A stretch of DNA of 64,000 bases from Pectobacterium polonicum (GTDB lineage Bacteria > Pseudomonadota > Gammaproteobacteria > Enterobacterales > Enterobacteriaceae): NCBI RefSeq assembly GCF_005497185.1, contig NZ_RJTN01000017.1, positions 35,725 to 99,724 on the forward strand. The letters are read 5' to 3'. Below, one piece after another: positions 37,198 through 46,994 of the stretch. The notes below the pieces were generated by a model. That model had not been told where the DNA came from and did not search any database. It was given only the letters and a program-made list of their open reading frames with translations. Numbering within the stretch: the first letter of the stretch is position 1; every line of letters begins with the position of its first letter. A program made the translations under genes and the position numbers.

Positions 37198-39234
37198 TTA
37201 ACGTCTGTCTGGCGCATCCGGCAGCGTAGGCTTCGTCGGATCTTCTGGCGTAATCGACACTGGTGCCGTCCCTACGCCAGCCGCACCGCCATCGTTGATT
37301 TTCACAATCGTCCCAGAAATCGTGACGCCCGCGCTATCGATCTTGATAAAGCCGCCGGGCGCTTTAATGGTCAGCGCCTGCCCCGCTTCCAGTACGATAT
37401 CTGCGGCTTTCAGGTAGCTATCCGTATTCACCAGAATACGCTGGTGCGCGCCGATCAGTGTCTCTTCAGAACCGGACATCGTGGTCTGACGGCTCCCTTC
37501 GATACGGGTAATCACCCCCCCACCGATGAACCGCTTGAACGAAGCACCAATTTTCTGAATAAAACTCCGGCCAATTTCCTGATGATGATCCTGACCGATG
37601 TTTTCAAAATCATCTTTACCTACCGTTCGGTGACGGTGACGAGTGACCCGCTGGAACTGATCCTGATCCACGCTGAGGTGCTGATCGCGCCCCACGCTCT
37701 GTCGATGGATATTGTTGATGACGCCATCCATATCTTTCTGCGCGTGATAATAAATTTGTTCATGCGTCGCCTCATCCTCAAAACGCAGTTCGTTGAAACC
37801 ACTGCCTTTATGGGTATCGGTACGAAGCGTGGTACGCGTTTTATGTGCCGGTAAAACGTATGGCGTAGGGTTAGTCGCATGAAAAGTACGCCCGGTGATA
37901 ATCGGCTGATCCGGGTCGCCTTCGAGGAAGCTGACGATCACTTCATGATTAATACGCGGGATGGCAATCATGCCGTATTGACCGCCTGCCCAGCCCTGAC
38001 TGACACGCACCCAGCACGAACTCTGGTCATTGCTCGCACCATAGCGATCCCACGGAAATTGCAGTTTTACCCGACCATACTGGTCGCAGTAAATCTCTTC
38101 CCCTGCCGGGCCAACGACGGTGGCGATTTGCGGGCCGTCCACCATCGGTTTGTAGGGCATGACTGCGCGCCATGTCGTCGTGCCTTTCACCACGGCAAAA
38201 CTGTTGCTCATGGTCGTCGGCTCGCCGCCGCTTTCCTCTTCCAGCGCCTGCGGTTGCTGCCCGACGTGCGTCACGCTTACCGTCTGCCACACCGCGTTCA
38301 GCGTCGCATTCGGGTGCTCCGTCAGGGTAAACGTGTTACCCGGCATCAGCCCGGCGCAGTTGGATTCCCCTTCGCTTGTCACCGCCCCTGAGCGCAGTGC
38401 ATCCAGCCGGTAACCGCTGAACGCCTTGCCGCTCGGGTCTTGCTTATAGCGGCCCGGATAGTCGTAATGCTGATAGCTTTCGCGCTGGTGCGCCAGCTCG
38501 CCGCTCATTTTCTTGTGCGACAGCCCGTAAGCCGGCGTTTTGAAGCTGTAGTCTTTCAGCTCCACGTCCGATGTACTTACCCGCTCCGCGTAGTGGAAAC
38601 GCCGGACATATTCGCCTTCGCTCAACCCCTGCGTCGCCAGATTGAAAAACAGCTCAGGGCCTTTGGTCAGCGCCCCTGCATCGTCGGCAAACACCACCCG
38701 GTGTTTCCCCTCTTCGTATTCGTGGAAGAAATACATTCCCTCCTCAGCGGCCAGCCGGGTGATAAAGGCTAAATCACTTTCCCGATACTGCACGCAGTAT
38801 TCCCGTGGTGCGTGTTCACGGCGCAGCGCAAAGGCGTAGTCGGTAATGCCCGCTTCTTCCAGCAGCGCACCGATAATCGCCTCCGGCTTCTGCGCCTGAA
38901 AGATGCGGGCATTGGTACGCAATCCCAGCCGCCACAGCGCCGGACGGACTTCCATCTGATAGCGCGTGCGGCGGAATCCGGTGTCGCCCTGCGTGAAGCC
39001 ACTGACAATCCCACTGACCCGGCGCTTTAGCTCACCCTCATACCAAATCATCAGCTCGCACGGCTGGTCCAGCACCGCGCCAAAATCCACATCCGGCAAC
39101 GCACTCGCCAGACTCAGCGACAGGCTGAAAGGCCGGTTCAGCCCTTCATCCAGCCTGAAATCCACTACCGCAAAGGTGCCAGCCTCCAACGCGCCGACCT
39201 TTACGGTGAACTGTAATCCTGTACTGTTTGCCAC
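37198..39234 (-). CDS. vgrG: VgrG (TssI) spike protein
   Basis: Start set at GTG 39234 ([19 protein letters not shown]) because GGAG lies 7 bases before it; the longer frame begins in arginine-rich, unlikely sequence. 678 residues: gp27-like part ([31 protein letters not shown]), gp5 OB domain ([40 protein letters not shown]), then DUF2345/needle repeats and a short disordered tail with [14 protein letters not shown]. There is no added effector domain, so cargo comes from the PAAR-lipase and the Rhs. It lies 228 bases after hcp, beyond a terminator. Confidence 0.9.
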   Translation of the reverse strand: MANSTGLQFTVKVGALEAGTFAVVDFRLDEGLNRPFSLSLSLASALPDVDFGAVLDQPCELMIWYEGELKRRVSGIVSGFTQGDTGFRRTRYQMEVRPALWRLGLRTNARIFQAQKPEAIIGALLEEAGITDYAFALRREHAPREYCVQYRESDLAFITRLAAEEGMYFFHEYEEGKHRVVFADDAGALTKGPELFFNLATQGLSEGEYVRRFHYAERVSTSDVELKDYSFKTPAYGLSHKKMSGELAHQRESYQHYDYPGRYKQDPSGKAFSGYRLDALRSGAVTSEGESNCAGLMPGNTFTLTEHPNATLNAVWQTVSVTHVGQQPQALEEESGGEPTTMSNSFAVVKGTTTWRAVMPYKPMVDGPQIATVVGPAGEEIYCDQYGRVKLQFPWDRYGASNDQSSCWVRVSQGWAGGQYGMIAIPRINHEVIVSFLEGDPDQPIITGRTFHATNPTPYVLPAHKTRTTLRTDTHKGSGFNELRFEDEATHEQIYYHAQKDMDGVINNIHRQSVGRDQHLSVDQDQFQRVTRHRHRTVGKDDFENIGQDHHQEIGRSFIQKIGASFKRFIGGGVITRIEGSRQTTMSGSEETLIGAHQRILVNTDSYLKAADIVLEAGQALTIKAPGGFIKIDSAGVTISGTIVKINDGGAAGVGTAPVSITPEDPTKPTLPDAPDRR

Positions 39235-39433
39235 CCGCCCTCTCCTTCTTCCTTCGCCGTTGCCATGGCTACCGCACACCCCGGGTTCTCCCGGAGCGGC
39301 ACGTCACAATCCTGATTAAAATGAAAACCCGAGCTGTGGTCTGAGTCTGCTCACACCACAATTCATGTTGATAAAAACATCACGCCAACAAAAAACGCCG
39401 CACGGGGAAAAAAACCCGGAGAAAAACACAGAA

Positions 39434-39453
39434 AACCCGGGCAAGCCCGGGTT
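39434..39453 (-). terminator. terminator directly after hcp
   Basis: Perfect arms AACCCGGGC and GCCCGGGTT with a 2-base loop (a few bases may open in reality), followed on the minus strand by TTCTGTGTTTTT. It should make hcp mRNA far more abundant than the vgrG read-through, as needed for the tube protein. Confidence 0.85.
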
Positions 39454-39462
39454 AAAGAGGAA

Positions 39463-39981
39463 TTACGCTTCGACCGGTGCACGCCAGTCATCGGAACCGG
39501 AAGTTCCTGCGACGGTGTGTTCCCAATCGATTTTGCGATAGGCCAGTGACACTTCGATCAACTGGGTGTAGTCCAGTTTTGATGGGTCCTGGCAGTGTGG
39601 CATTTTGCAGTCGACGTCCACGATGGTCGCATCGGTCAGGATGGTAGAGAAGAAGTGCTCTTGTTTACCTTCCACAGACGTGCGGTACCACTTCAGGGTC
39701 ACGGTTGGCAGCATTTCGCCAGACGCCAGGGCGTTGTACATCAGCGGAACCGCTTTGTTCAGCGCGACGGTGAATTTGAACGGCTTGTGTACACGCTGAC
39801 CGGACGGCTGACCAGACTGTGGATCGGTCGGTACGGTGACGATGTGTTTGAATTCCTGTACCAGCATTTCGTCTTCGTGGCCTTCCACATAGATGTTACC
39901 GACAGAATCAGACGTGAAAGCACCCGCGGTGATATTGCCCTGCGTTTTACCTTCGATGCTGATATAGCATGGAGTTGGCAT
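39463..39981 (-). CDS. hcp: Hcp (TssD) tube protein
   Basis: A 172-residue Hcp with the usual marks: TPCYISIEGKTQGNITAGAF, YVEGHEDEMLVQEFKHIV, VHKPFKFTVALNKAVPLMYN and CQDPSKLDYTQLIEVSLAYR. It forms hexameric rings stacked in the sheath and is expelled. It is a single-gene unit between two terminators, with a sigma-54 type promoter upstream, and hence under the VasH activator encoded in the main cluster. Confidence 0.95.
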   Translation of the reverse strand: MPTPCYISIEGKTQGNITAGAFTSDSVGNIYVEGHEDEMLVQEFKHIVTVPTDPQSGQPSGQRVHKPFKFTVALNKAVPLMYNALASGEMLPTVTLKWYRTSVEGKQEHFFSTILTDATIVDVDCKMPHCQDPSKLDYTQLIEVSLAYRKIDWEHTVAGTSGSDDWRAPVEA

Positions 39982-40060
39982 AGTCTTGCCCCTTGTTGTT
40001 AAACGGAATGAATTGTTGAACGGGATTACTCGTTAAACGGAATGAGTAACTTCACGGTCT

Positions 40061-40080
40061 GTATAGCAATTCACATGCCA
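40061..40080 (-). promoter_or_regulatory. sigma-54 (-24/-12) promoter of hcp
   Basis: On the minus strand the sequence TGGCATGTGAATTGCTATAC (40080 to 40061) fits TGGCAY-N5-TTGCW exactly, with GG and GC separated by ten bases. It stands about 80 bases above the hcp ATG, leaving a 5' leader of about 70 bases. The bEBP VasH encoded at 48991-50529 is the expected activator. Confidence 0.8.
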
Positions 40081-40142
40081 AAAATTATCTTTATGTTTTA
40101 TAAAGAAATTTACCTAACTCAAATTTCTCCTAAGTAAAATTT

Positions 40143-40240
40143 GAGCAAGAAATTGCGCAGACCTCGCGGATCGTTTGCAAACATTGCGCAAAAAGTGATT
40201 TACACCAGAAAGTGAGCAAGAAGTTGCGCAGAATGCGCAA
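40143..40240. promoter_or_regulatory. upstream activator region of hcp: palindrome and direct repeats
   Basis: TTGCGCA-GAA-TGCGCAA (40224-40240) is a perfect palindrome. A 19-base direct repeat GAGCAAGAARTTGCGCAGA occurs at 40143-40161 and 40214-40232, and TTGCGCAA recurs at 40184-40191. Lying 65-160 bases above the -24 element, they are in the right place for VasH enhancer binding. The rest of 39982-40440 is AT-rich with no gene. Confidence 0.6.
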
Positions 40241-40440
40241 TTATTCTGAAAGTTTGCGTTAGCGATGAATTAATGCAATGAATAACCAATAGAAATCATG
40301 CTTATTAATAGAGAAAAACTATAATTGGCGATAAATCACTCACTTTTTAAAACAATAAGAGTAAGCAGTCACTTACGTTTTTTATAAGAAATGGGAATGC
40401 CAAAGTCAGGACAACACGTAATAAAAATAGTCATAAAAAA

Positions 40441-40476
40441 CAAAAAAGCGGGTGTTGCTATCACGCAACACCCGCC
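40441..40476 (-). terminator. terminator of the main T6SS operon
   Basis: Perfect 11-base arms GCGGGTGTTGC and GCAACACCCGC with a 6-base loop; minus-strand RNA then has a U-run (TTTTTT). It stands after the Sel1 gene and before hcp. Confidence 0.9.
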
Positions 40477-40603
40477 TGTTTATTGCCACGATTTATGCCA
40501 CTACGATCCGGCCTGCACGCAACAATCTGTCCGTTCTACTTTCGCTATTTCTCACCGGCGATTGACTCTCAGCGAGTTACCATCGGCGAGCCACGACCAC
40601 GGA

Positions 40604-41959
40604 TTACTCTGTTTTCCCCGATGACCAGTGCATCGCCAGCCGCTGTCCGGCTTTGATTTCATCCGGCTGCATCGTCGCTTCCAGATCGTTACGCGCATGA
40701 ATGGCTTCGGGCATTCCCTCCGTCGCCGCCATCGCGTACCAGGCGTAAGCATGAATGCGATTGCGGGAGGCACCCAGCCCGTCCTGACGCATCATGCCCA
40801 TACGATATTGAGCCATACGGTTACCCTCATTCGCCGCCAGACGGTACTGCTTCATCGCCTCAACATAATCCTCTTTGCCGCCTTGCCCCAGCCGCAGCAT
40901 CTCGCCATAGGCCAGACGGGATTCGGCGTCTCCTGCTGATGCCGCTTTGGCATATTCTTCACGCGCACGCGCGAATTCGCTCGCTTTAAATAACCGATCC
41001 CCCAGTTCGCGTTGCGCCCGGATATAGCCCGCAGAGGAAGCCTGAACCAGATACTGTTCGCGCTTTTCATGCGTTGTCTGGCTCTGACTGAGTAAATAAT
41101 CAGCCTCGCCCGATCCGCCAGATGCGGCACGTTCCAGCCAATAACGCGCCTTTTTTTCATCCCAAGGTAAGCGCTTACCTTCGCGGTATGCTTTGCCCAG
41201 CCAAAGCTGTGCTTCGGCATCACCTGATGACGCGGATTTTTGATACCAGTTCAACGCGTCCTCGCCGTCTTCGTGTCGCGCCATCCACAGCTGCGCTTGT
41301 GCCTGACCTAGCGTCGCCGCGCGGAAATACCAGCGTTCAGCCAGATCGCGACGGATCACCACGCCTTTACCCTGCTCATAGCGCTGCGCCAGCTGGTATT
41401 GCGCATCCCGATTACCGAGTTCGGAGGCCTTCAGCAACCATGACACGGCCTCTTTTTCACCGCCCACATGCGTCGCGTGCCACTGGGCGACAATCAACTG
41501 CGCGGGGGGATAACCATTTGCCGCAGCGGATTCAAATGCGCTCAGGCAGGCCGCCACCAACTTTCCCTGATGTTGAACCTGACAGTCCATGCCAAGCCGA
41601 TGCCCGGCTTCGCCATTTCCCAGACGTGAGGACGTCGTCCACCACTGGCGGGCAGACGGGCTGTTCTTGGGCGCACCTAGCCCAGCCTGATACCAATCAC
41701 CCACCTGAAGCGCGGCAGCAGCACGCATTTCCTGAGTACCGGGAAGTTCAGACCGCTCAGCCGCCTTCTGCATCCACTGCATCGCCTCGGTATACTGAGA
41801 ACGTTTGGCTAACGTCTTTGCCAGTTGATATTGCGCTTCGCCATTTCCCCGATTCGCTGATGCCACTAACTCTGCTTCAGGCAGTGACGTGACCGGTGCC
41901 TGACATGACGCCAGCCAACAGGCCGACAAGGCTATCACTAATTTTTTGTATTTCATCAT
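40604..41959 (-). CDS. Sel1-repeat lipoprotein, T6SS-associated
   Basis: The start is taken at the ATG pair 41959/41956 (MMKYKKLVIALSACWLASCQ): signal peptide with a lipobox ending at Cys. About ten Sel1 (TPR-like) repeats follow (GEAQYQLAKTLAKRSQYTEA, RDAQYQLAQRYEQGKGVVI, AEAQLWLGKAYREGKRLPW). 451 residues. It closes the T6SS operon after vasL. Such proteins can scaffold envelope assemblies; the role here is unknown. The frame further upstream is merely open and overlaps vasL. Confidence 0.75.
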   Translation of the reverse strand: MMKYKKLVIALSACWLASCQAPVTSLPEAELVASANRGNGEAQYQLAKTLAKRSQYTEAMQWMQKAAERSELPGTQEMRAAAALQVGDWYQAGLGAPKNSPSARQWWTTSSRLGNGEAGHRLGMDCQVQHQGKLVAACLSAFESAAANGYPPAQLIVAQWHATHVGGEKEAVSWLLKASELGNRDAQYQLAQRYEQGKGVVIRRDLAERWYFRAATLGQAQAQLWMARHEDGEDALNWYQKSASSGDAEAQLWLGKAYREGKRLPWDEKKARYWLERAASGGSGEADYLLSQSQTTHEKREQYLVQASSAGYIRAQRELGDRLFKASEFARAREEYAKAASAGDAESRLAYGEMLRLGQGGKEDYVEAMKQYRLAANEGNRMAQYRMGMMRQDGLGASRNRIHAYAWYAMAATEGMPEAIHARNDLEATMQPDEIKAGQRLAMHWSSGKTE

Positions 41960-41987
41960 GTGCTCAGCGTTTTTCCCTTCACGATAA

Positions 41988-43424
41988 TCAGCTGGCAGAA
42001 CTACTCTGCTGCAAACGGTACAAGCGAATATTGAAGGAACGCAGTTCGTCCTCCATCGCACGTAGCTCCGCTGGCGTCAGCGACTGGCTCTTGATTTTAC
42101 GCGCCTCAAGTTCCCGCAGTCGTATCCCGAAGGGGACGTCCGATATCAGGTCTTTTTGCATATCGTAGAGTTTTGATTTCAGGTAGGAAATCGTCACCGT
42201 CCGGCGCTGCCGTTCCAGTTCCAGCAGTTGCTGCAACGTATCGTTAACGCTGGCGCGAACCTGTTCGTAACCTTGTGTTTTCGGTTCATCGCCCTGCTGA
42301 CGCTCAAGCGCAATCTGCCATTGGCGTTCCATTTCCTTCACTGCCAGTGAATCGGGATAGAGCTGCTGCATCACGTTTTTCAACCCGTTGCCGTATTGAT
42401 ACAGGTAGAAAGGCGAGGCATTTTTCACTTGCTCCAGTTGTGCCTGATAGCGGTTGATCAGCTCGCCTTCCATACCCTGCAATTTCTGCTCGCCCAGAAC
42501 AATGCGCACCCGGCGAATGTCATTATGATCGGGAGCGGCGGGCAACGCGTAGGCTGGCTGTTGCAGTAACGCCAGCGCATCGGCTTTCTGTTCCTGCCAA
42601 TACTGCCAGCCCATGATCGCGGCCACAGGCAACGCGCAGGTTAGCAGCCCGGAGACAAACCAGAACCACGCTGGCTTCTGCTTTTTATGCGCCTCAATTT
42701 TCAATACCGTTGGTTTCATTTGCCCTTTCTCCCGTCCGATGAGAATGCTGCCCGCAGGCAGAGCAGCCTGGCCCGAGCCTGATGACCCACTGCTTTGCAC
42801 CGTCGTGCCGGGCTCCATATCTGAATGAAAGAACACCATGGGCGGAATCTGCATATCCTGCTTTTTCAGCTCCTGATCGTCCGACACAATGACAATCTCG
42901 GTTTCATCAAACAAATGGGTATAGCCTTCGACGAAGTGCAGCAGATTCTCGACGCGAGGAATGCGGCTCAACCCCGAGTTGTGCAGCTTTTCACTCATCA
43001 ATTGCAGCGCGCGTTCGCAACGATAAACCAGCCGCTTGTGTTCATGACTTATGGCGTACTGCCGCACCACTTCGCTGATGCGAGCAATAAACCAGTCCAG
43101 CATCTCGATACGCGCCCGTTCCTGATGGACCGGCGGCCAGAAGTTATCCCACTGCGTCACGATCAGGTTCGCCAGAAACTCACAACTTTCCGTGAAACCA
43201 GTCAATCCCGCCAGCCGTGAACGCGCCAGCGTAAAGTAGATCGCGGTCTGAAGATCCACGCCCTGCTTTTCAAAGATGGTGGTGGCCATATCGTGCACCA
43301 GCATCCAATCCACATCAGGGCGAGACGCGTGACTCAACTTGTTAATTTCCGCCCGAAGTGCGTCAAACTCCGGCAGCATCCGTGGATCGCGACCCACTTT
43401 CAGGGCCTGTTGTGCATCTTGCAT
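41988..43424 (-). CDS. vasL: VasL-type T6SS protein with ImpA-N domain
   Basis: A 478-residue protein. N-terminal ImpA-related domain (DPRMLPEFDALRAEINKLSH, DWMLVHDMATTIFEKQGVD), Gly/Ser stretch, then one membrane segment (WFVSGLLTCALPVAAIMGW, about residue 260) and a charged coiled-coil C-terminus (RQGDEPKTQGYEQVRASVND, LQQLLELERQRRTVTI). It is the equivalent of VCA0121 (VasL), last of the vas set, placed after tssM. TssA-like cap protein attached to the inner membrane is a likely role. Confidence 0.8.
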   Translation of the reverse strand: MQDAQQALKVGRDPRMLPEFDALRAEINKLSHASRPDVDWMLVHDMATTIFEKQGVDLQTAIYFTLARSRLAGLTGFTESCEFLANLIVTQWDNFWPPVHQERARIEMLDWFIARISEVVRQYAISHEHKRLVYRCERALQLMSEKLHNSGLSRIPRVENLLHFVEGYTHLFDETEIVIVSDDQELKKQDMQIPPMVFFHSDMEPGTTVQSSGSSGSGQAALPAGSILIGREKGQMKPTVLKIEAHKKQKPAWFWFVSGLLTCALPVAAIMGWQYWQEQKADALALLQQPAYALPAAPDHNDIRRVRIVLGEQKLQGMEGELINRYQAQLEQVKNASPFYLYQYGNGLKNVMQQLYPDSLAVKEMERQWQIALERQQGDEPKTQGYEQVRASVNDTLQQLLELERQRRTVTISYLKSKLYDMQKDLISDVPFGIRLRELEARKIKSQSLTPAELRAMEDELRSFNIRLYRLQQSSSAS

Positions 43425-43472
43425 ATCACATCATCCAGCAATAGGGAGCCTAAGCAGGCTCCCGAGAGTTAA

Positions 43473-46400
43473 TTAATAAAGCGAGTCAGGCAGCGTGAAC
43501 TGGCTGAACAGACCACCGGCAAACGGGTTATGGCTGGCATCGGTGTACACGCGATACGTCATCGCCCCGTTCTCCAGCGAGAAGCGCACGTCAAAGGTGT
43601 TCTCATTCACCTGAGTCAGTTGATCGCTATTGATTAACCGGAACATCGCCCACGGCCCGCTAAAGCTCAGGCTGCGCGGTGAACGTTCACGATCGTCCGG
43701 CACCAGCGTCAGCTTGCTCTCGGCACCGTCACGCATACTGTTTGGCCACACCAGCGGCGTTTTCTGGCGACGACCGTGGCTGTATTCCAGCAACTGTCCG
43801 TCCAGATTCAGCACGCTACGGCGCTTGTTCGCCGTCAGTTCCAGCGGTTCCAGAACAAAATGCACTTCCAGGCTGCCCTGCGCATTAAACAGGGTCTGGC
43901 GAATGCGGGTCGCGCGTTCAAGCTGTTTCACCAGCTCTGCCTGTAGGGGCGATGCCATGCCTTCTTCCAGCATGCCGCTTTCCATCATCGCCTTGAGGTT
44001 GGTTTGATAGAAGCTGTCCAGCGTACCGCCGGTCATGAAGAACATTTCCATTTCCGATAGCGGCACATCCTTGTTCGATGACGGGTCAAAGGGGTAACGA
44101 TCCGCCAGCTTCTCATTGAATGGCGTCACGACTTTATCCAGCCATTCCTGATTCAGCGACGACATCGCCAGCCCGGTCACCAAACTGGCGCTCTCTCCGG
44201 CTAATTGCCCTACCCAGCGATCCAGCGGCGCGGGAAGACTGCGGGCGTATTGCTGTAAAGCGAACACCGGATCGGCAAATTTATTCCCCTGCCGCGCCTG
44301 CACCGCTTTCAACGCTGCCTGCCCCGGATCGGTCGCGTTGACGATCTGATCGAGATAGTGGTAGAGATCGGTCAGCTTCTGATTGACCTCTTGCACCAGC
44401 GGCCCTTGTTCGCCACGCCCACTTAACGCCGCATTGATGGTCATAAACGGACGACCGATACGCGTGTTAATGTTCTGCGCCGTGTCGTTATCATCATCAG
44501 CCAGCTTGCGGATACGGGTGTTATCACTCACCGTGGTCAGCACGCGCTGAAAGGGCTGATCGTTGCCAGTAATATCCGTGAGGATATCGAGCGCCTGCTC
44601 CGGCGTATCGAGCGTCTGCACATCAATGTTCGCCAGCACTTTCTGCCACTGGTTGATGTAATCCGTAATGTAACGATCATTCACCTGGCGCAGAATTTCC
44701 CGACGGTCAGCTTCACTGAACTGTGCACGTTCACGCTGTCCCAGCACCCAGGCATCCAGTGCCGTCAGCTCTAACAGCGCTTTGTCCTGCTTGAGGTAAT
44801 AATCACTAAAGCCGGGATACGTCAGCAGTCGAGGCACGCTTCCCGCTTTGTCATTGCGCAGGGAAAACACCGGGTCAAACGTCGGCCCGACTTCATCACG
44901 AATGGCTAAATCCGGCGGCAACACCTGCGTCGCCTTCATCACCAGACTCTGATAAACACGCTGATACATCGGCAGCTTGCTCAGTTCCTGTTGAGCCAGC
45001 GTAATGGGCTGATTAAATGGCGCAAAGGTACTGATCGCCACCGCATCTTTCTGCTCGCGTGACTGGTGCCAGTTGGTGTGATCAAGAGCGTAATCCAGAT
45101 GCTGCATCAGCTGTTCCTGCACATTGCCCTGTCCGGGAAATGCCTTCTGCCAACGCTGCGCCATAAACTGTTCGACCAGCGCCTTATTGCGTCCTGACGC
45201 ATCATCCAGCATCCGCATCACGCGCAGAATCGTCAGCTTTTGCTCGCTATTGGCCGGTGCCTGATTCAGATCTTCCAGCAGCCCCTGCATCACCGCAGGG
45301 AGAAAACGCTGATTCAGCATTTGCAGATAGGTGCCTTCAACATAAGGCCCAATCTTACCGCCCTGATACAGACCAAGGTCGGCCAGTAACGGCGTACGTT
45401 CGTGGTAATTACCAAAGGATAAGGTCGCATCGCGAATCAAATTCAGACGCGGCAACTGCTGATAGCCGTAGCCCGGCTGGCCTTCCAACTCATTAGTGCC
45501 AATAAACGCCTGCGCTTTCGTCAGGACGTTACGCCCAGCCTCTTCATTGACCCGATAGAAATGGTGCCAACTGCCAACCAGCGCCAGACTAGCGAGCAGC
45601 ATACAGCCCACACCAATACTCAGCCGACGGCGACGATACAGGCTATGCAGCCGGTTTTCCCCTGCCAGACTGGCCTCAGGGAAAATGACATCGGGGAACA
45701 GGCGCTGCACAAAGAACGTGTTCGATTCACCGCGCAGCGCAGGGTTAATCGGCTCGGGCAGTTGGTAACGTCGGGAAGCCGACTGCGCAAAGGCATCGAA
45801 CGGCACCCCTTGCTGATAGACAGAACTGACGTAGACGCCGCGAATCAGGAACGCGCGATCCTCGCCCGTCGCTAACGTTTCCGTCAGCACGTCCATTACG
45901 TAATCTTTCACGCCGGCCAGTTGGCGAACGAACGAGAACAGCGAATTGCGCACGCTTCTGTCCGATTGCGTCAGCAGCATGTCGGGCAGGTTGTCATTCA
46001 GGTGCGTGACCCACTCGTCCCAGAAGCGCTCCAGCTCTTCCAGCCAGCCTTTGCTGTTGCTCGCCTGCGGCGTAAAGGTCACCCCTAATACCGCCTGACG
46101 TGCGTCGCGGTTCAACTGGCGATAGACCTTGTCGAAGCCGCTCAGCATATCCAGTCGGGTCAGCGCGATATACACCGGTAAGCGCGTATTAATGTTGACG
46201 GAAATGTCTTGCAAGCGGGCGCGCATGACCTGCGCGTAGGCTTTGCGATCCGCGACGCCAGCCTGTGCCAGCCACGAAATATCCAGCGTAAGCACCAGAC
46301 CGTTGAGCGGCTGGCGGCGGCGGTTTTCACTGAGCCACTGTAGCAGGTGTTGCCACAGACGAGCATGACGCTGCCCGAGTGAATCGCCCTCCAGTTCAGG

Positions 46401-46970
46401 CTGGGCAAGTAGCTGCCCGCTGGGGTCCCAAATCACCGCGGATTCGCCGACCCAACTGCTCACCTGCTGGCCTGCTGCCACATCCCGCAGCTCCGCGTCC
46501 AGCTTCGGATTCATCTTGTTTGCCGGATTGGCGCGATGGATCAGGCTACTTTTCCCGCTGCCTGCCAGACCAATGGTCAGATACCAGGGCATCGCATACA
46601 GCGCTCTTTTACCCAACTGGGTCTGAAACGCGTCCAGCCAGCGGTCGAGGAACGTTTGCTGGCCGTCGACATACACCTGTAAAGGGTCCTGCTCAATCAC
46701 CTGCTGTTCATGACGCTCCGCACGCATCTGCTGCACGCGACGCCAGACCAGCCAGGCGCTGTAGGAGAACGCCAGCCACAGCCAGACCAGCGTGAACACC
46801 ACGCGACCCCAGATTCCCTGCAACGGGCGCGACTCGCCCACCGTCAAACGCGGCCCCAGCCACCAGGCCAGAACCAACACGACGACCCACAGTAGCACGC
46901 CCAAAAGCAGCCAGGAGGGTTTCAGTTTAGGCAACTGCTTGCGTAGAAAGGTTATGATTGTTTTAAACAT
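43473..46970 (-). CDS. tssM: TssM (IcmF/VasK) membrane complex ATPase-like protein
   Basis: 1165 residues. Membrane segments at about 20-40 (WLLLGVLLWVVVLVLAWWLG) and 56-76 (RVVFTLVWLWLAFSYSAWLV), a Walker A GLAGSGKSS at 134-142 in the cytoplasmic domain, a third membrane segment around residue 450 (IGVGCMLLASLALVGSW), and a large periplasmic part ending GLFSQFTLPDSLY. Full length for the family. It spans the inner membrane and reaches TssJ in the periplasm. The Walker A motif is complete. Confidence 0.93.
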   Translation of the reverse strand: MFKTIITFLRKQLPKLKPSWLLLGVLLWVVVLVLAWWLGPRLTVGESRPLQGIWGRVVFTLVWLWLAFSYSAWLVWRRVQQMRAERHEQQVIEQDPLQVYVDGQQTFLDRWLDAFQTQLGKRALYAMPWYLTIGLAGSGKSSLIHRANPANKMNPKLDAELRDVAAGQQVSSWVGESAVIWDPSGQLLAQPELEGDSLGQRHARLWQHLLQWLSENRRRQPLNGLVLTLDISWLAQAGVADRKAYAQVMRARLQDISVNINTRLPVYIALTRLDMLSGFDKVYRQLNRDARQAVLGVTFTPQASNSKGWLEELERFWDEWVTHLNDNLPDMLLTQSDRSVRNSLFSFVRQLAGVKDYVMDVLTETLATGEDRAFLIRGVYVSSVYQQGVPFDAFAQSASRRYQLPEPINPALRGESNTFFVQRLFPDVIFPEASLAGENRLHSLYRRRRLSIGVGCMLLASLALVGSWHHFYRVNEEAGRNVLTKAQAFIGTNELEGQPGYGYQQLPRLNLIRDATLSFGNYHERTPLLADLGLYQGGKIGPYVEGTYLQMLNQRFLPAVMQGLLEDLNQAPANSEQKLTILRVMRMLDDASGRNKALVEQFMAQRWQKAFPGQGNVQEQLMQHLDYALDHTNWHQSREQKDAVAISTFAPFNQPITLAQQELSKLPMYQRVYQSLVMKATQVLPPDLAIRDEVGPTFDPVFSLRNDKAGSVPRLLTYPGFSDYYLKQDKALLELTALDAWVLGQRERAQFSEADRREILRQVNDRYITDYINQWQKVLANIDVQTLDTPEQALDILTDITGNDQPFQRVLTTVSDNTRIRKLADDDNDTAQNINTRIGRPFMTINAALSGRGEQGPLVQEVNQKLTDLYHYLDQIVNATDPGQAALKAVQARQGNKFADPVFALQQYARSLPAPLDRWVGQLAGESASLVTGLAMSSLNQEWLDKVVTPFNEKLADRYPFDPSSNKDVPLSEMEMFFMTGGTLDSFYQTNLKAMMESGMLEEGMASPLQAELVKQLERATRIRQTLFNAQGSLEVHFVLEPLELTANKRRSVLNLDGQLLEYSHGRRQKTPLVWPNSMRDGAESKLTLVPDDRERSPRSLSFSGPWAMFRLINSDQLTQVNENTFDVRFSLENGAMTYRVYTDASHNPFAGGLFSQFTLPDSLY

Positions 46971-46994
46971 AAGTGACCATTCACTCCGAATGTC

